A stretch of DNA of 64,000 bases, taken from contig NZ_LT629758.1 of NCBI RefSeq assembly GCF_900104725.1, forward strand, positions 9,262,001 to 9,326,000, written 5' to 3'. Both the position numbers and the translations under genes were made by a program. This document shows positions 8,927 to 18,337 of this stretch, piece by piece (position 1 is the stretch's first letter; each line of letters opens with the position of its first letter). The notes beneath the pieces are model-generated. The model saw only the letters and a program-made list of their open reading frames with translations, did not search any database and was not told the origin of the DNA. Source of the DNA: Actinoplanes derwentensis (GTDB lineage: Bacteria > Actinomycetota > Actinomycetes > Mycobacteriales > Micromonosporaceae).

Positions 8927-10368
8927 TCGGTGCCGTCCGGCGGCTCGCCGGGGACTCGCTGGCCCGCAACAGCCTGCTGATCATGGCGACCACGGTCGGC
9001 AACGGCGGCCTCGGATACCTCTACTGGATGGTGGCGGCCCGGACCGTCCCGCCCGACCGGATCGGGCTCGCGACCGCGGTGATCTCCGCGGCCACCGCGG
9101 TCAGCATGCTCGCCAACCTGGGCACCGGGCACATGTTCATCCAGCGCCTGCCCGGTGCGGACGCCGCCACCTGGACGCGGATCGTCACCTCCGGCCTGAC
9201 CCTGAGTTCGGCGGCGACTGCGGTGGCGGCGATCGCGGCGGCCCTGGCGGTACCGGTCTTCTCCGGCAACTTCGCCTTCCTGAGCGGGCCCGGCGGCACA
9301 CCCGCGCTGATCGCCGCCGCGATCGCGGTGACCCTGACGACGCTGTTGGACAACCTCTGGGTGGCCCACCGGTCCGGCCACGGCATGCTGATCCGGAACC
9401 TGACCATCGCGACCGGCAAGATCCTCACCCTGGTGGCGGTCCTGGACGCCGGTCTGCAGGGTGCCGTCGCGATCCTCGTCTCCTACGTCCTGCCGACCCT
9501 GCTGATCAGTCTGTTCACGATCGCCGTCGCGGTTCGCCGGCTCCGCCCACCGGCCACCACGCCGGGTGGGCAGCAGGGGTTCTGGGCCGGGCTGCGTACC
9601 GAGGCGCCGCATCTGCGGACCGCGCTCACCGGGCACCATCTGATCAACCTGACCCAGGCCGGCCCGGCCGCGCTCCTGCCGGTGCTGGTCACCGCCCACC
9701 TGGGTTCGGAGTCGAACGCCCACTTCTACCTGGCGTGGATGACCGCGTCGATGCTGTTCATGGTCTCCCCGGCGGTGGCCTCGGCCCTCTACGCCGAACG
9801 CGCCAACGCGGTGACGGTCCCGGTCTCGCGGGCGGCCCTGGTGGTCGCGGCGGTCGTCGGGCTGCCCACCGTCGTGTTGTTGCTGGCCGGTGACCGGATC
9901 CTCGGGCTGTTCAGCCCGGACTACGCCGCCGAGGGTGGCCTGCTGCTGCGGATCCTGGTGCTGGCCGCCCTCCCCGACGCGGTGGTCAACCTGGCCGTCG
10001 CGCACTGGCGGTCGGCCGGGGAGTTCCGGCGCTGCCGTCGCCTCAACCTGGTCCGGGCGATCACCTGTCTGTCGCTGGCCTGGCTGCTGCTGCCCGGCTC
10101 CGGCGTGACCGGCGCCGGGATCGCCTGGCTGACCGGCCAGCTCGCGGCCGCCGTCCTGGTGGTGGCGACCACCGTGCTCCGGGCCGGCGCGGGTGCCGGC
10201 GGTGCCCCGGCCGGTCGACGTGCCGCTGGTGCCCCGCTCGGTGGACGTATCGGCGGGTCGCCGGGCCGCGCTGGGCCTCCGCCGGGTCCGGGGTGTGCAA
10301 ATAGTGATCAACGGGTCGATGAGCGGCGGCGAACCGCCGGCGAGGCACCCACCGGGAGCAACCGATGA
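8920..10368 (+). CDS. Wzx-like polysaccharide flippase
   Basis: 482 residues with 12-14 hydrophobic helices across the length, starting SLLIMATTVGNGGLGYLYW, in the MOP superfamily of lipid-linked oligosaccharide flippases. The ATG at 8920 is preferred because AGAGGAG lies 8 nt upstream, although the frame is open further 5'. It overlaps the previous gene by 7 nt. The last ~60 residues after the final helix are a Gly/Arg-rich tail. With the surrounding glycosyltransferases it fits a Wzx/Wzy-type pathway, moving the undecaprenyl-linked unit across the membrane. The stop overlaps the next ATG. Confidence 0.8.
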   Translation: MLIGAVRRLAGDSLARNSLLIMATTVGNGGLGYLYWMVAARTVPPDRIGLATAVISAATAVSMLANLGTGHMFIQRLPGADAATWTRIVTSGLTLSSAATAVAAIAAALAVPVFSGNFAFLSGPGGTPALIAAAIAVTLTTLLDNLWVAHRSGHGMLIRNLTIATGKILTLVAVLDAGLQGAVAILVSYVLPTLLISLFTIAVAVRRLRPPATTPGGQQGFWAGLRTEAPHLRTALTGHHLINLTQAGPAALLPVLVTAHLGSESNAHFYLAWMTASMLFMVSPAVASALYAERANAVTVPVSRAALVVAAVVGLPTVVLLLAGDRILGLFSPDYAAEGGLLLRILVLAALPDAVVNLAVAHWRSAGEFRRCRRLNLVRAITCLSLAWLLLPGSGVTGAGIAWLTGQLAAAVLVVATTVLRAGAGAGGAPAGRRAAGAPLGGRIGGSPGRAGPPPGPGCANSDQRVDERRRTAGEAPTGSNR

Positions 10369-11606
10369 AGATCCTGCATCTGTCCAACCTCTACGCGCCG
10401 GTCATCGGAGGCCTGGAACGCAGCATCGCCACCAGCGGCGCGGAGATGGTGCGCCGCGGGCACGAGATCACCGTGCTGACCCTGGCGACACCGGCGGCGC
10501 CGCACCGGGAGACGATCGACGGAATCCGGGTGATCCGGGTTCGCAGCGTCGCGAACACCCTGCTCCCGGGCATGAACAGGGACCCGCGCAAACCGTTCCA
10601 CCCGACCACGGCCGACCCGCTGACCACCGCGGCGATCGCCCGGGTGCTGCGCGACGGCGACTACGACCTGGTGCACAGCCACGACTGGCTGATGTACAGC
10701 TACCTGCCCCTGCACGGCACCCCACTGGGCCGGCCGCACGTGCACACCGCCCACGACTTCGGGCTGACGTGTGTGCGCAAGACGTTCGCCCGGGACGGCC
10801 GCCGCTGCGACGGCCCGAGCCTGGGCCGCTGCGTACCCTGCGCCGCCGGCCAGTACGGCACCCCGAAGTCGGCCCTGCTCACCGCGGGACTGCTCGCGCA
10901 CCGGCACCGGGGCATCGACTGCCTGACCGCGATCTCGCACTCGGTGGCGTCGGCGCTGAACCTGGCCCGGCTCCCCGGCGAACTGCCGGTCCAGGTGATC
11001 TCCAGCCTGGTCCCGGACGGCCTGGACGAACTGGCCCGGACCACACCCCGCCCGGACTGGCTGCCGGACCGGCCCTACCTGCTGTTCGTCGGCCAACTCG
11101 GCCCGCACAAAGGCATCGACGTGCTGTTCGACGCGTACGAGAAGCTGTGCGCGGACTGGTCCGGCCCGGACGAACCGCCGCGACTGGTCTGCCTCGGCAC
11201 CCGCCGGGAGGACACCCCGCCGATCCCGGACGGAGTGCTGCTGCGCACCGACGTACCGCATCCGCAGGTGATGTCGGCCTGGCGGCACGCCGCTGCCGGA
11301 GTGGTCCCGTCACTGCTGGAAGGCATGGGCCAGGTGGCCGTCGAAGCGATGCTGGCCGGCACGCCGCTGATCGCCTCGGCCTCCGGCGGCCTGCTCGACG
11401 TGGTCGGCGACGACAGCAACGGCCTGCTCGTGCCACCCGGCGACGCCGGCGCCCTGCACCTCGCGCTGCGGCGGGTGCTCACCGAACCGGACCTGGCCGC
11501 CGCACTGCGCGCCAACGGCCACCGGCGGGGCCTCGAATTCACCGCGGCCCGCGTCGTACCCCAGATCGAGGAGGTCTACCGTGCCTGCATCGCCGCCACC
11601 CGCTGA
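10365..11606 (+). CDS. family 4 glycosyltransferase
   Basis: 413 residues of GT-B fold. The N-terminus ILHLSNLYAPVIGGLERSI is a GT4 acceptor-domain opening. The C-terminal half carries FVGQLGPHKGIDVLFDAY and a full E-x7-E donor motif, EGMGQVAVE. A cluster of cysteines in the middle (TCVRKT, RRCDGPSLGRCVPCAAG, about residues 130-165) resembles the Cys-rich segment seen in some actinobacterial GT4 proteins and may bind metal. ATG overlaps the flippase stop. The final 26 nt overlap the next GTG start. Confidence 0.85.
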   Translation: MKILHLSNLYAPVIGGLERSIATSGAEMVRRGHEITVLTLATPAAPHRETIDGIRVIRVRSVANTLLPGMNRDPRKPFHPTTADPLTTAAIARVLRDGDYDLVHSHDWLMYSYLPLHGTPLGRPHVHTAHDFGLTCVRKTFARDGRRCDGPSLGRCVPCAAGQYGTPKSALLTAGLLAHRHRGIDCLTAISHSVASALNLARLPGELPVQVISSLVPDGLDELARTTPRPDWLPDRPYLLFVGQLGPHKGIDVLFDAYEKLCADWSGPDEPPRLVCLGTRREDTPPIPDGVLLRTDVPHPQVMSAWRHAAAGVVPSLLEGMGQVAVEAMLAGTPLIASASGGLLDVVGDDSNGLLVPPGDAGALHLALRRVLTEPDLAAALRANGHRRGLEFTAARVVPQIEEVYRACIAATR

Positions 11607-12801
11607 CCCGCGTCCCCGGATCCTCGTCGTCGGCTCCGGATGGCATTTCCTCTCCGGGATCAGCTACTACACCTGCCGGCTCAGCAACGCGCTGCGCGAC
11701 CGTTACGACGTCGGTGCGATCCTGATGCGACGGCTGCTGCCGGCCCGGCTCTATCCCGGCCGGGAGCGGGTCGGTCACCGCCTGGCGGATCTTCACTACG
11801 ACGCGGGCGTACGGGTTTTCGACGGCATCGACTGGTGGGCCGTCCCCAGCCTGGCCCGCGCCGTCCGGTTCCTGCGCGAGTTCCGCCCCGACGTGCTGGT
11901 GCTGCAGTGGTGGACCGGGGCGGTGCTGCACTCGTACCTGATCCTGGTCCTGGCCGCCCGGCGGCTCGGAATCCGGGTGATCGTCGAGTTCCACGAGGTT
12001 CAGGACACCGGGGAGGCCCGGCACCGGTGGGCGGCACGATACGTGCGCAGTTGCATCCGGCCGCTGCTGAACCGCACCGACGGGGTGATCGTGCACTCGC
12101 GGTTCGACCGGGCGGCGCTCGACGAGGCGTACGACCTGGGTGATGTTCCGGTCGAAGTGGCCCTGCACGGGCCGTTCGATCATCACCGGCCGTCGGCGTC
12201 CTCGCTGGTGGCCGCCGCCGACGGCACGTGCCGCCTGCTGTTCTTCGGGACGATCCGGCCGTACAAAGGACTGGAAGATCTGATCGGCGCCTTCGCCGAC
12301 CTCGGCCCGCAGTACCACCTCACCGTGGTCGGGGAGACCTGGGAAGGCTGGACCGGGCCCGGCGAGATGATCGGCTACTCGCCGGTGCGGGACCGGATCA
12401 CCTTCGTCAACCGGTACGTCTCGGACACCGAGGTCGACGAGTTCTTCGCCGAGGCGGACGTGGTGGTGCTGCCGTACCGCCGCAGTTCGGCCAGCGGACC
12501 GCTGCACATCGCGATGAGCCACGGCCTGCCGGTGGTGGTGACCGCGGTCGGCGGCCTCGTCGAAGCCGCCGAACACTACAGCGGCACCGTCTTCGTGCCC
12601 GCCGGCGAACCGGCCGAACTGCGTGAAGGCATCGTGCGTGCCGCCGGACTGTCCGGCCGCCGGCACGCCGACCCCTCCTCCTGGGAACGCACGGTCGACG
12701 CGTACGCCCGCCTGCTGGCTCGTCTCGGTCATCCCTCGATGGGAGACACCACCACGTCGTCGAACCAGACCGAACCCTTGTTGTCGCCCGACTTCAGGTG
12801 A
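11581..12801 (+). CDS. GT-B glycosyltransferase
   Basis: 406 residues; GTG 11581 has GAGGAGG just upstream, inside the preceding gene. The N-terminal half has ILVVGSGWHFLSGISYY and later EFHEVQDTG, the C-terminal half LFFGTIRPYKGLEDLI and the donor-site region SASGPLHIAMSHGLPVVV. The canonical E-x7-E is not intact here, so the donor site differs from its two neighbours. It is the last gene of the run. Its 3' end runs 73 bp into the convergent hydrolase gene, so the final residues are encoded on both strands. Confidence 0.8.
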   Translation: MPASPPPADPRPRILVVGSGWHFLSGISYYTCRLSNALRDRYDVGAILMRRLLPARLYPGRERVGHRLADLHYDAGVRVFDGIDWWAVPSLARAVRFLREFRPDVLVLQWWTGAVLHSYLILVLAARRLGIRVIVEFHEVQDTGEARHRWAARYVRSCIRPLLNRTDGVIVHSRFDRAALDEAYDLGDVPVEVALHGPFDHHRPSASSLVAAADGTCRLLFFGTIRPYKGLEDLIGAFADLGPQYHLTVVGETWEGWTGPGEMIGYSPVRDRITFVNRYVSDTEVDEFFAEADVVVLPYRRSSASGPLHIAMSHGLPVVVTAVGGLVEAAEHYSGTVFVPAGEPAELREGIVRAAGLSGRRHADPSSWERTVDAYARLLARLGHPSMGDTTTSSNQTEPLLSPDFR

Positions 12802-14306
12802 AGCTGGACGCCGGTCGCCCCCGCCGGGGCGACCGCGTCGACGGTCAGCCGGGTCCAGTCGCTGGTGCCTTTGGCCACCTGCTTCGAACTGTTCTGACCC
12901 AGCCATCTGCCGTTGATGTCGAACCAGCTCAGCGCCATCTCGTTGGAACCGGTCACCTGCGCCCCGAGCGCCCACACCTCGGCGTGCCACTTCTGCCCGG
13001 CCGTCACCGGGGCGATCGGCGCGGTCCGGATCGACGGCAGGTTCGAGCCGTCCCGCACGGTGCCCGCGAACCGCGCCGAATACTCGCCGGTCCGGGCCGC
13101 GTCCCCGGCCCGCGTCGCCACCCCGTCGTCGGTCAGGTACGGCCGCCACGGCGAACTCGCCGGGCCCGCCTCGAAACCGAGATCGAGCAGGTCGTTCGTC
13201 AGATCCGCGCCGGCCCACGCGGACCGGACCACGGCCGCCGCGAACTTCGGCGTCCCGTCCGCCCGGTACAGCCCGAACTTGTACTGCGCCGGCACCTTCG
13301 ACACCTGCGAATTCGACGGGATCGCCCCGTCCGCGAAGTCGTACAGCGTCCACGGCGCCACCGAACCCACCCCGGCCATCGCCGCGGCCTTGAACACCCG
13401 GGCCAGGTACGCGCCCTGCTCACCCTCACTGCCGGCGGCGGCCGTGCTCAGTCCCGTCTCGCCGATCACGATCGGGTCCGGGGCCACCGCCTCCTGCGCC
13501 CGGCGGATCTCGGCCAGCGCCCGCTCCGAGTTCCCGTAGAAGTGGAAGTCGTAGTAGTCCAGCGGAGTGTCCACCAGCGACGCCTTGATCCGGCCCAGCC
13601 CGGCCGCACCACTCTGCCCGTCGACCGACAGCGTCAGCGGCATCTGCGGAACAGCCGCGCGGACCGCCGGGATCAGCTGGCGCACCCAGTCCACGGCCGC
13701 CTGATCGTTCGCCACGAACTCGTTCTTCAACTCCACCGACAACACCCGGCGGTCGTCGGCGTACGGCGCCAGCACCGCCTTGGCCCAGGCCGCGCTGCCG
13801 GCCGCGTCGGAGTAGGCGGCCCACCAGTCGAACAGGGTCAGCTTGACGGTCAGGTTGTTGGCGTCGGCGATGCTGATGAACTTGCGCAGCCGCTCGGCGT
13901 AGTCCGCCTTCGGCTTGGGATAGCCGAACGCCTGCGGGAAGACGATCACCCGCACGTTGTCGGCACCCAGCGCCGCGGCCCGGGCCATGTCCTCGTCGAC
14001 GCGGGCGGCGTCGAAGCCGGTCCACATCGCCGACCAGCCCGCGTTCGTCGGGTAGTAGTTGATGGTCTTGGCCGTCGTCACCGCGGCGAGCCGGGCACCC
14101 ATGAGCGTCTCCGGGGCGACCGTCGGCAGCGGAGCCGGCTGTGTCTCCGGCTGAACGGTCTCCGGCGCGGCCGGGTCGGTGGTGGCCGGTGTCTCCACGC
14201 CCGCCGGGGTGGATGTCGCCGCGGCCGTCGATTGGAACGCGGGTACTGCGACGGCGAGGAGGAGCGATGAAGCCAGGATCGCCGCACTGGTGCGAGCAGT
14301 ACTCAC
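12729..14306 (-). CDS. secreted GH5-like glycoside hydrolase with C-terminal carbohydrate-binding module
   Basis: 525 residues. A signal peptide (hydrophobic core about residues 8-28) is followed by a Thr/Pro/Glu-rich linker to about residue 75. The catalytic domain has TIM-barrel cellulase-type motifs: Glu196 in ELKNEF as likely acid/base and Glu283 in IGETG as likely nucleophile. The last ~145 residues (from LGFEAG to WFDDVVV) look like a CBM4/9-type beta-sandwich. GTG start; GAAGGG lies about 11 nt upstream. Its place at the end of the polysaccharide cluster, facing it, suggests trimming or release of that polymer. The substrate is not predictable. Confidence 0.75.
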   Translation of the reverse strand: MSTARTSAAILASSLLLAVAVPAFQSTAAATSTPAGVETPATTDPAAPETVQPETQPAPLPTVAPETLMGARLAAVTTAKTINYYPTNAGWSAMWTGFDAARVDEDMARAAALGADNVRVIVFPQAFGYPKPKADYAERLRKFISIADANNLTVKLTLFDWWAAYSDAAGSAAWAKAVLAPYADDRRVLSVELKNEFVANDQAAVDWVRQLIPAVRAAVPQMPLTLSVDGQSGAAGLGRIKASLVDTPLDYYDFHFYGNSERALAEIRRAQEAVAPDPIVIGETGLSTAAAGSEGEQGAYLARVFKAAAMAGVGSVAPWTLYDFADGAIPSNSQVSKVPAQYKFGLYRADGTPKFAAAVVRSAWAGADLTNDLLDLGFEAGPASSPWRPYLTDDGVATRAGDAARTGEYSARFAGTVRDGSNLPSIRTAPIAPVTAGQKWHAEVWALGAQVTGSNEMALSWFDINGRWLGQNSSKQVAKGTSDWTRLTVDAVAPAGATGVQLHLKSGDNKGSVWFDDVVVSPIEG

Positions 14307-14462
14307 GTAGGTCAGCCCTTCACTTTCTGGTCAGGTGGTGACCCCTCCATTCGGTTGACCGGCTTCCGCCGTCAGTGTCGATTCGATGCAGTGCGGTTGC
14401 TTCCCGGGAGCGGCCCGCCGGGGCCCCTCAACTACGAGCCCCGGCATCCGCTCCCCTGTTCC

Positions 14463-16154
14463 TCAGCCCGGGTAGTGCCGAGGGGTGAAGACGGCCGTGG
14501 TGCCGTCGCCCCTGGTCACCGCGCGGGTCTGCGACGAGCCGACGATCAGCAGGCAGCGCATGTCGACGGTGGCCGGGTCCAGCGCGGCGAGAGTGGTGAT
14601 CCGCACCGTCTCGGTCGGCCCGCCGACGTCCCGGCCGACAACCACCGGGGTACCCGGCCCGCGGTGGGCCCGCAACACCTCCAAAGCACGGACCAGCTGC
14701 TCCCGTCGGCTCTTCGACGCCGGGTTGTAGAGGGCGATCACCAGGTCGGCCATCGCGGCGGCTTCCAGCCGGGACTCGATGACCGACCACGGCTTGAGCC
14801 GGTCCGACAGCGACAGGACGCAGAAGTCGTGCCCGAGCGGCGCCCCGGCCCGGCTCGCCACCGCCTGCGCCGCGGTCAGTCCCGGGATGATCCGGATCGG
14901 CACGTCCCGCCACTGCGGATCCTCGGCGACTTCCAGGACCGCCGCCGCCATCGCGAAGACCCCCGGATCGCCCGACGAGACGACCGCCACCCGGCGCCCT
15001 CGTTTCGCCAGATCCAGCGCGAACGCGGCCCGCTCCGCCTCGACCCGGTTGTCCGACGAATGCCGCTGCTGCCGCGGGTTCGGCGGAACCCGGTCCACAT
15101 AGGGCCCGTAACCCACCAGGTCGTCAGCGTCGGCCAGCGCCTCCTGCGCCTCCGGGGTCAGCCAGTGCCGAGCACCCGGCCCGAGCCCGACGACGGTCAC
15201 CCCACCGGAACCGGCCCGTGCTTCACCGGCCCCGATCCTCGCCGCGTTCGCGTCTTCCAGACTGACCAGCCCGCCGCCACCCACCGTGCCGGTGAGACCG
15301 TCCACCCCGGCAGCGGCGAAGCGCGTGTCCACACCGGCCTCCGAGAAGTTCCGGGCCGAGGTCGTCCCGTTCCCGTTCCCGGCCCTGTTCCCGTCTCCGT
15401 CTCCGTCTCCGGAGAACGTGGCCGCGGCTGGGCTCGGCAGCAGTGCCAGCGAGAAATACGGCACCGTGGCCGGATCGACGTCCCGCAGCGGCAGCGACCG
15501 TTCCTGACCGGTCGTGGCCCGCTCCACATACCAGGCGTCATCCAGACGCCCGGCCTGCTCCAAAGCCTCCCGAACCCCCGAGAAGGTGCGGCCCAGCTTC
15601 ATCACGGCGGCCGAGTCGGTACCGGCCAGACGAGCGGCCAGATCCTGCGGGTCCAGAGTGCCCGGCAGGACGGTGAGAACCTCGTCGCGCTCCATCAACG
15701 GACGCCCGATGACGGCCGAGGCGGCGCTCACCGACGTGACCCCCGGGACGACGGTGGCCTCATAACGCCCGGCCAGCCGCTTGTGCATGTGCATATAGGA
15801 GCCGTAGAAGAACGGATCCCCCTCGGCCAGCACCACCACGTCCCGCCCGGCGTCCAGGTGCGCCGCCAGCCGAGCCGCCGACTCCGCGTAGAACTCGTCG
15901 ATCGCGCCCTGATAGCCACCCGGATGATCGGTCGTCCCGGTGGTCACCGGGTAGATCAGGGCCTCCTCGATCTGGCCCTCACGAAGGTATCCGGCCGCGA
16001 TGGCCCGCGCGTTGCTGCGCCCGTGCCGAGCCGCGTGATACGCGATCACGTCAGCCGCGCCGATCAGCCGCGCGGCCTTGACCGTCACCAGCTCCGGGTC
16101 GCCAGGACCCAGCCCGACCCCGAAGAGACGCCCGGCCTTCTGTGTTTCCGTCAT
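14463..16154 (-). CDS. cobIJ: CobI-CobJ fusion: precorrin-2 C20-methyltransferase / precorrin-3B C17-methyltransferase
   Basis: 563 residues containing two SAM-dependent tetrapyrrole methylases. The N-terminal module (residues 1-~245, GVGLGPGDPELVT and LAEGDPFFYGSYM) matches CobI, which makes precorrin-3A. The C-terminal module (from ~318, VGLGPGARHWLTPEA, then SSGDPGVFAMA and VIALYNPASKSR) matches CobJ, which contracts the ring to precorrin-4. The linker holds a Gly/Asp/Asn hexanucleotide-type repeat. The ATG at 16154 is chosen because it begins the conserved domain and has GGAAGAG close upstream; an ATG at 16241 is possible. It is the last gene of cobG-cobH-cobIJ, 100 bp after cobH. Confidence 0.9.
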   Translation of the reverse strand: MTETQKAGRLFGVGLGPGDPELVTVKAARLIGAADVIAYHAARHGRSNARAIAAGYLREGQIEEALIYPVTTGTTDHPGGYQGAIDEFYAESAARLAAHLDAGRDVVVLAEGDPFFYGSYMHMHKRLAGRYEATVVPGVTSVSAASAVIGRPLMERDEVLTVLPGTLDPQDLAARLAGTDSAAVMKLGRTFSGVREALEQAGRLDDAWYVERATTGQERSLPLRDVDPATVPYFSLALLPSPAAATFSGDGDGDGNRAGNGNGTTSARNFSEAGVDTRFAAAGVDGLTGTVGGGGLVSLEDANAARIGAGEARAGSGGVTVVGLGPGARHWLTPEAQEALADADDLVGYGPYVDRVPPNPRQQRHSSDNRVEAERAAFALDLAKRGRRVAVVSSGDPGVFAMAAAVLEVAEDPQWRDVPIRIIPGLTAAQAVASRAGAPLGHDFCVLSLSDRLKPWSVIESRLEAAAMADLVIALYNPASKSRREQLVRALEVLRAHRGPGTPVVVGRDVGGPTETVRITTLAALDPATVDMRCLLIVGSSQTRAVTRGDGTTAVFTPRHYPG

Positions 16155-16254
16155 TCTCTTCCACTCTGCTTCGTTCCGGCTCGATGCCGCGTTCCGGGGC
16201 TCAACGCCGCGTTCAGGGACCCGCACCATGCGGCGCTTCATGCCGTGTTCGGGC
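16155..16254 (-). repeat. intergenic direct repeats between cobH and cobIJ
   Basis: Three imperfect copies of a 17-nt unit, GGCTCRAYGCCGCGTTC on the plus strand, lie at 16178-16194, 16198-16214 and, more diverged, 16234-16250. The first two repeat with a period of 20. A shorter piece, TTCGTTCC, precedes them. Function unknown; they would be transcribed inside the operon just before the cobIJ ribosome binding site. Confidence 0.5.
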
Positions 16255-16872
16255 TCATTCCGCCTCCGAGGCGAGGGCGTTCACCGCCGCCGCGGTGATG
16301 GCGCTGCCACCCCGACGGCCACTAACGATCAGGAACTCCAGCCCGGACTCGGCCAGCGCCTGTTTGGACTCGGCCGCCCCGATGAACCCGACCGGGATCC
16401 CGATCACCGCGGCCGGCCGGGGCGCACCCGCCTCGATCATCTCCAGCAGCCGGAACAGGGCGGTCGGCGCGTTACCGATCGCCACCACGGCCCCGCCGAG
16501 CCGGTCACCCCACAGGTCCAGCGCGGCCGCGCTACGGGTGTTCCCGATCTCCGCGGCCAGCGCCGGCACGGCCGGGTCCCGCAGCGTGCAGATCACGTCG
16601 TTGGTGGCCGGCAGCCGAGACCGGGTCACTCCTGACGCCACCATCGCGGCGTCACACAGAATCGGGGCGCCGCCGATCAGCGCCGTCCGGCCCGCGGCGA
16701 CGACACCCGGGCTGAACCGGACATCCTCCACCAGATCCACCATCCCGCAGGCGTGAATCATCCGGACCACCACCCGCGAAACGTCCTCCGGCAGCCCCGA
16801 TAGGTCCGCCTCGGCCCTGATGGTGGCGAACGAACGCCGATAGATCTCCGCGCCGTCGCGCACGTACTCCAT
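16255..16872 (-). CDS. cobH: precorrin-8X methylmutase
   Basis: 205 residues, the normal length for CobH, which moves the C-11 methyl to C-12 of precorrin-8X to give hydrogenobyrinate. Conserved stretches are [14 protein letters not shown] (here [10 protein letters not shown], with the active-site His), [26 protein letters not shown] and [15 protein letters not shown] start directly after cobG with a 3-bp gap, so translation is probably coupled. The enzyme is cytoplasmic. Confidence 0.93.
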   Translation of the reverse strand: MEYVRDGAEIYRRSFATIRAEADLSGLPEDVSRVVVRMIHACGMVDLVEDVRFSPGVVAAGRTALIGGAPILCDAAMVASGVTRSRLPATNDVICTLRDPAVPALAAEIGNTRSAAALDLWGDRLGGAVVAIGNAPTALFRLLEMIEAGAPRPAAVIGIPVGFIGAAESKQALAESGLEFLIVSGRRGGSAITAAAVNALASEAE

Positions 16873-16875
16873 CTC

Positions 16876-18246
16876 TCAGGCCCTCCTAGCCACTGCCACC
16901 ACGTCTCCCAGCCCCCTCGTCCGGGGGCCGGCCGTGACCGGTTCGGCCCCGCCGATCCTCAGCGATCCCGCCGCCGCAGTCGATGGCCCGACCAGCCCGC
17001 TTTCCCCACCCGGTCCGCTTCCCGGTGCCGGACGCCGAGTGATCATGTAACCGTTGGTGGTGGCCTCGGCCAGGACGTGCGGGCCGGCCGGGCTGCCGCA
17101 GGCTCGCGCGCATCCGGCCCAGTGGACCGGCAGCCCGTCGACGAACCGGGCCGCGGCGACGGCGTCGGCCCGCACGTCGGCCAGCGATTTCGCGCACCCG
17201 GGCCGCCCGGCGCACGCGGTCACCCCGGACCACGGCGAGCCGGGCGTCACCGCGAGACCCGCTCCGGCCAGGCGATCCGCCCACGGCTGCGCCGCCTCCG
17301 GCGGCAGATCAGCCACCAGCACCCCGCGCCACGGCGTCACCACCAGATGGTCGGCGTCTTCCAGGACCCGCAGCTGTACGCCGGTCAACCGGCCCAACGG
17401 CACCAGGGCCGCGACCGCCACGAGCCCGTCCTGCTGGGGCACGATCCCGATCAGGTCACCCGGCTCCGTGGCACCGACCGGAACCGCGACCTCGACCGCC
17501 ACCGGCGTCAGACCGAGCGCCGCCACGACCCTGGCCGACACCCGCCCCGGGCCGTCCCGAAGCTCCCGCAGCCGCCACACCGCTGAACCGCCGGCCAGCC
17601 GAACATCCTGCCGCGTGTCCTGTTGCACGTCCGTCCGGGTGTCGCGTTGCACGTCGCGTTCGGACAGGAACGCGTGCGCGGCCGCGATCAGCGCCGGAGC
17701 CACCTGAGTGGACTCCACCCGCACCCCGGTGTCGTGCCCGGCGAACCGGACAGCGAACAACGGATCCGCCGATTCACCCTGGTCATCGCTCACTCCGACG
17801 GGGATCGCCGCGACGTCCGAGGCGAGTGGGACATGCCCGATCGCGAACAGGAACTTCCCCGGCAGAGCGGGCAGCAGCGGGTCACCGAGGATCGCCCGGT
17901 CGAGCTCGTCCACCAGCACGCGCAACGCTTTGACGGGCAGGGGCGGGGCCGCGATGTTCCGTACGTTGTCGTGGGTCGTCGAAGGCAGCAGACCGGCCGA
18001 CCGCAACCGGGCCGCCAGAGCCGGCGCATCGCCGGGACCCAAGCCTCTGAGCTGCAGGTTGGCACGCGAGGTCAACTCCAGCGCGCCGTCACCGAACTCC
18101 TCGGCCAGCTCCCGCAGCGACCGCAACCGCGCCCCGGACAGCATCCCGCCGGGCAGCCGCACCCGAGCCAGCATGCCGTCGGCCGCGGCGTGCAGCCGCA
18201 GAGCGCCGGGGCAGGCATCGGTCTCGGAGGTTCGACGGTGAGCCAT
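16876..18246 (-). CDS. cobG: precorrin-3B synthase
   Basis: 456 residues of the nitrite/sulfite reductase family. It hydroxylates precorrin-3A with O2, marking the aerobic pathway. The siroheme/4Fe-4S cysteine pattern is present as CAGRPGC (C-x5-C) and CARAC (C-x3-C), about 40 residues apart. The N-terminal ferredoxin-like half-domain has LTSRANLQLRG. An insertion around residues 200-220 holds a 24-bp in-frame repeat (two units at 17603-17650 plus a partial third). The ATG at 18246 matches the family start and lacks a Shine-Dalgarno, but a TAGTAT box ends 7 nt upstream, so the mRNA may be leaderless. First gene of cobG-H-IJ. Confidence 0.9.
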   Translation of the reverse strand: MAHRRTSETDACPGALRLHAAADGMLARVRLPGGMLSGARLRSLRELAEEFGDGALELTSRANLQLRGLGPGDAPALAARLRSAGLLPSTTHDNVRNIAAPPLPVKALRVLVDELDRAILGDPLLPALPGKFLFAIGHVPLASDVAAIPVGVSDDQGESADPLFAVRFAGHDTGVRVESTQVAPALIAAAHAFLSERDVQRDTRTDVQQDTRQDVRLAGGSAVWRLRELRDGPGRVSARVVAALGLTPVAVEVAVPVGATEPGDLIGIVPQQDGLVAVAALVPLGRLTGVQLRVLEDADHLVVTPWRGVLVADLPPEAAQPWADRLAGAGLAVTPGSPWSGVTACAGRPGCAKSLADVRADAVAAARFVDGLPVHWAGCARACGSPAGPHVLAEATTNGYMITRRPAPGSGPGGESGLVGPSTAAAGSLRIGGAEPVTAGPRTRGLGDVVAVARRA

Positions 18247-18253
18247 GGCCCGG

Positions 18254-18259
18254 ATACTA
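18254..18259 (-). promoter_or_regulatory. candidate -10 box for leaderless cobG
   Basis: TAGTAT on the minus strand ends 7 nt before the cobG ATG, placing the transcription start at or very near the A of ATG. No riboswitch can therefore act on this transcript, unlike cobN on the other side. Confidence 0.45.
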
Positions 18260-18337
18260 CGGCCGCCCTCCGACACGAATTCACCTTCGGTGGGCCGTGG
18301 TCGGGAGCGTCACAGCGCCGGGTTCGCCTTGACGCGG

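Noticed and set aside
12798..14270. Long plus-strand frame opposite the GH5-like hydrolase
   Set aside because: Product is His/Arg/Gly-rich with no motif; the minus strand has a signal peptide, catalytic Glu residues and a CBM.
16155..16241. 29-residue extension of CobIJ
   Set aside because: It would translate the direct-repeat stretch; the conserved methylase domain starts right after ATG 16154, which has its own upstream purine-rich site.
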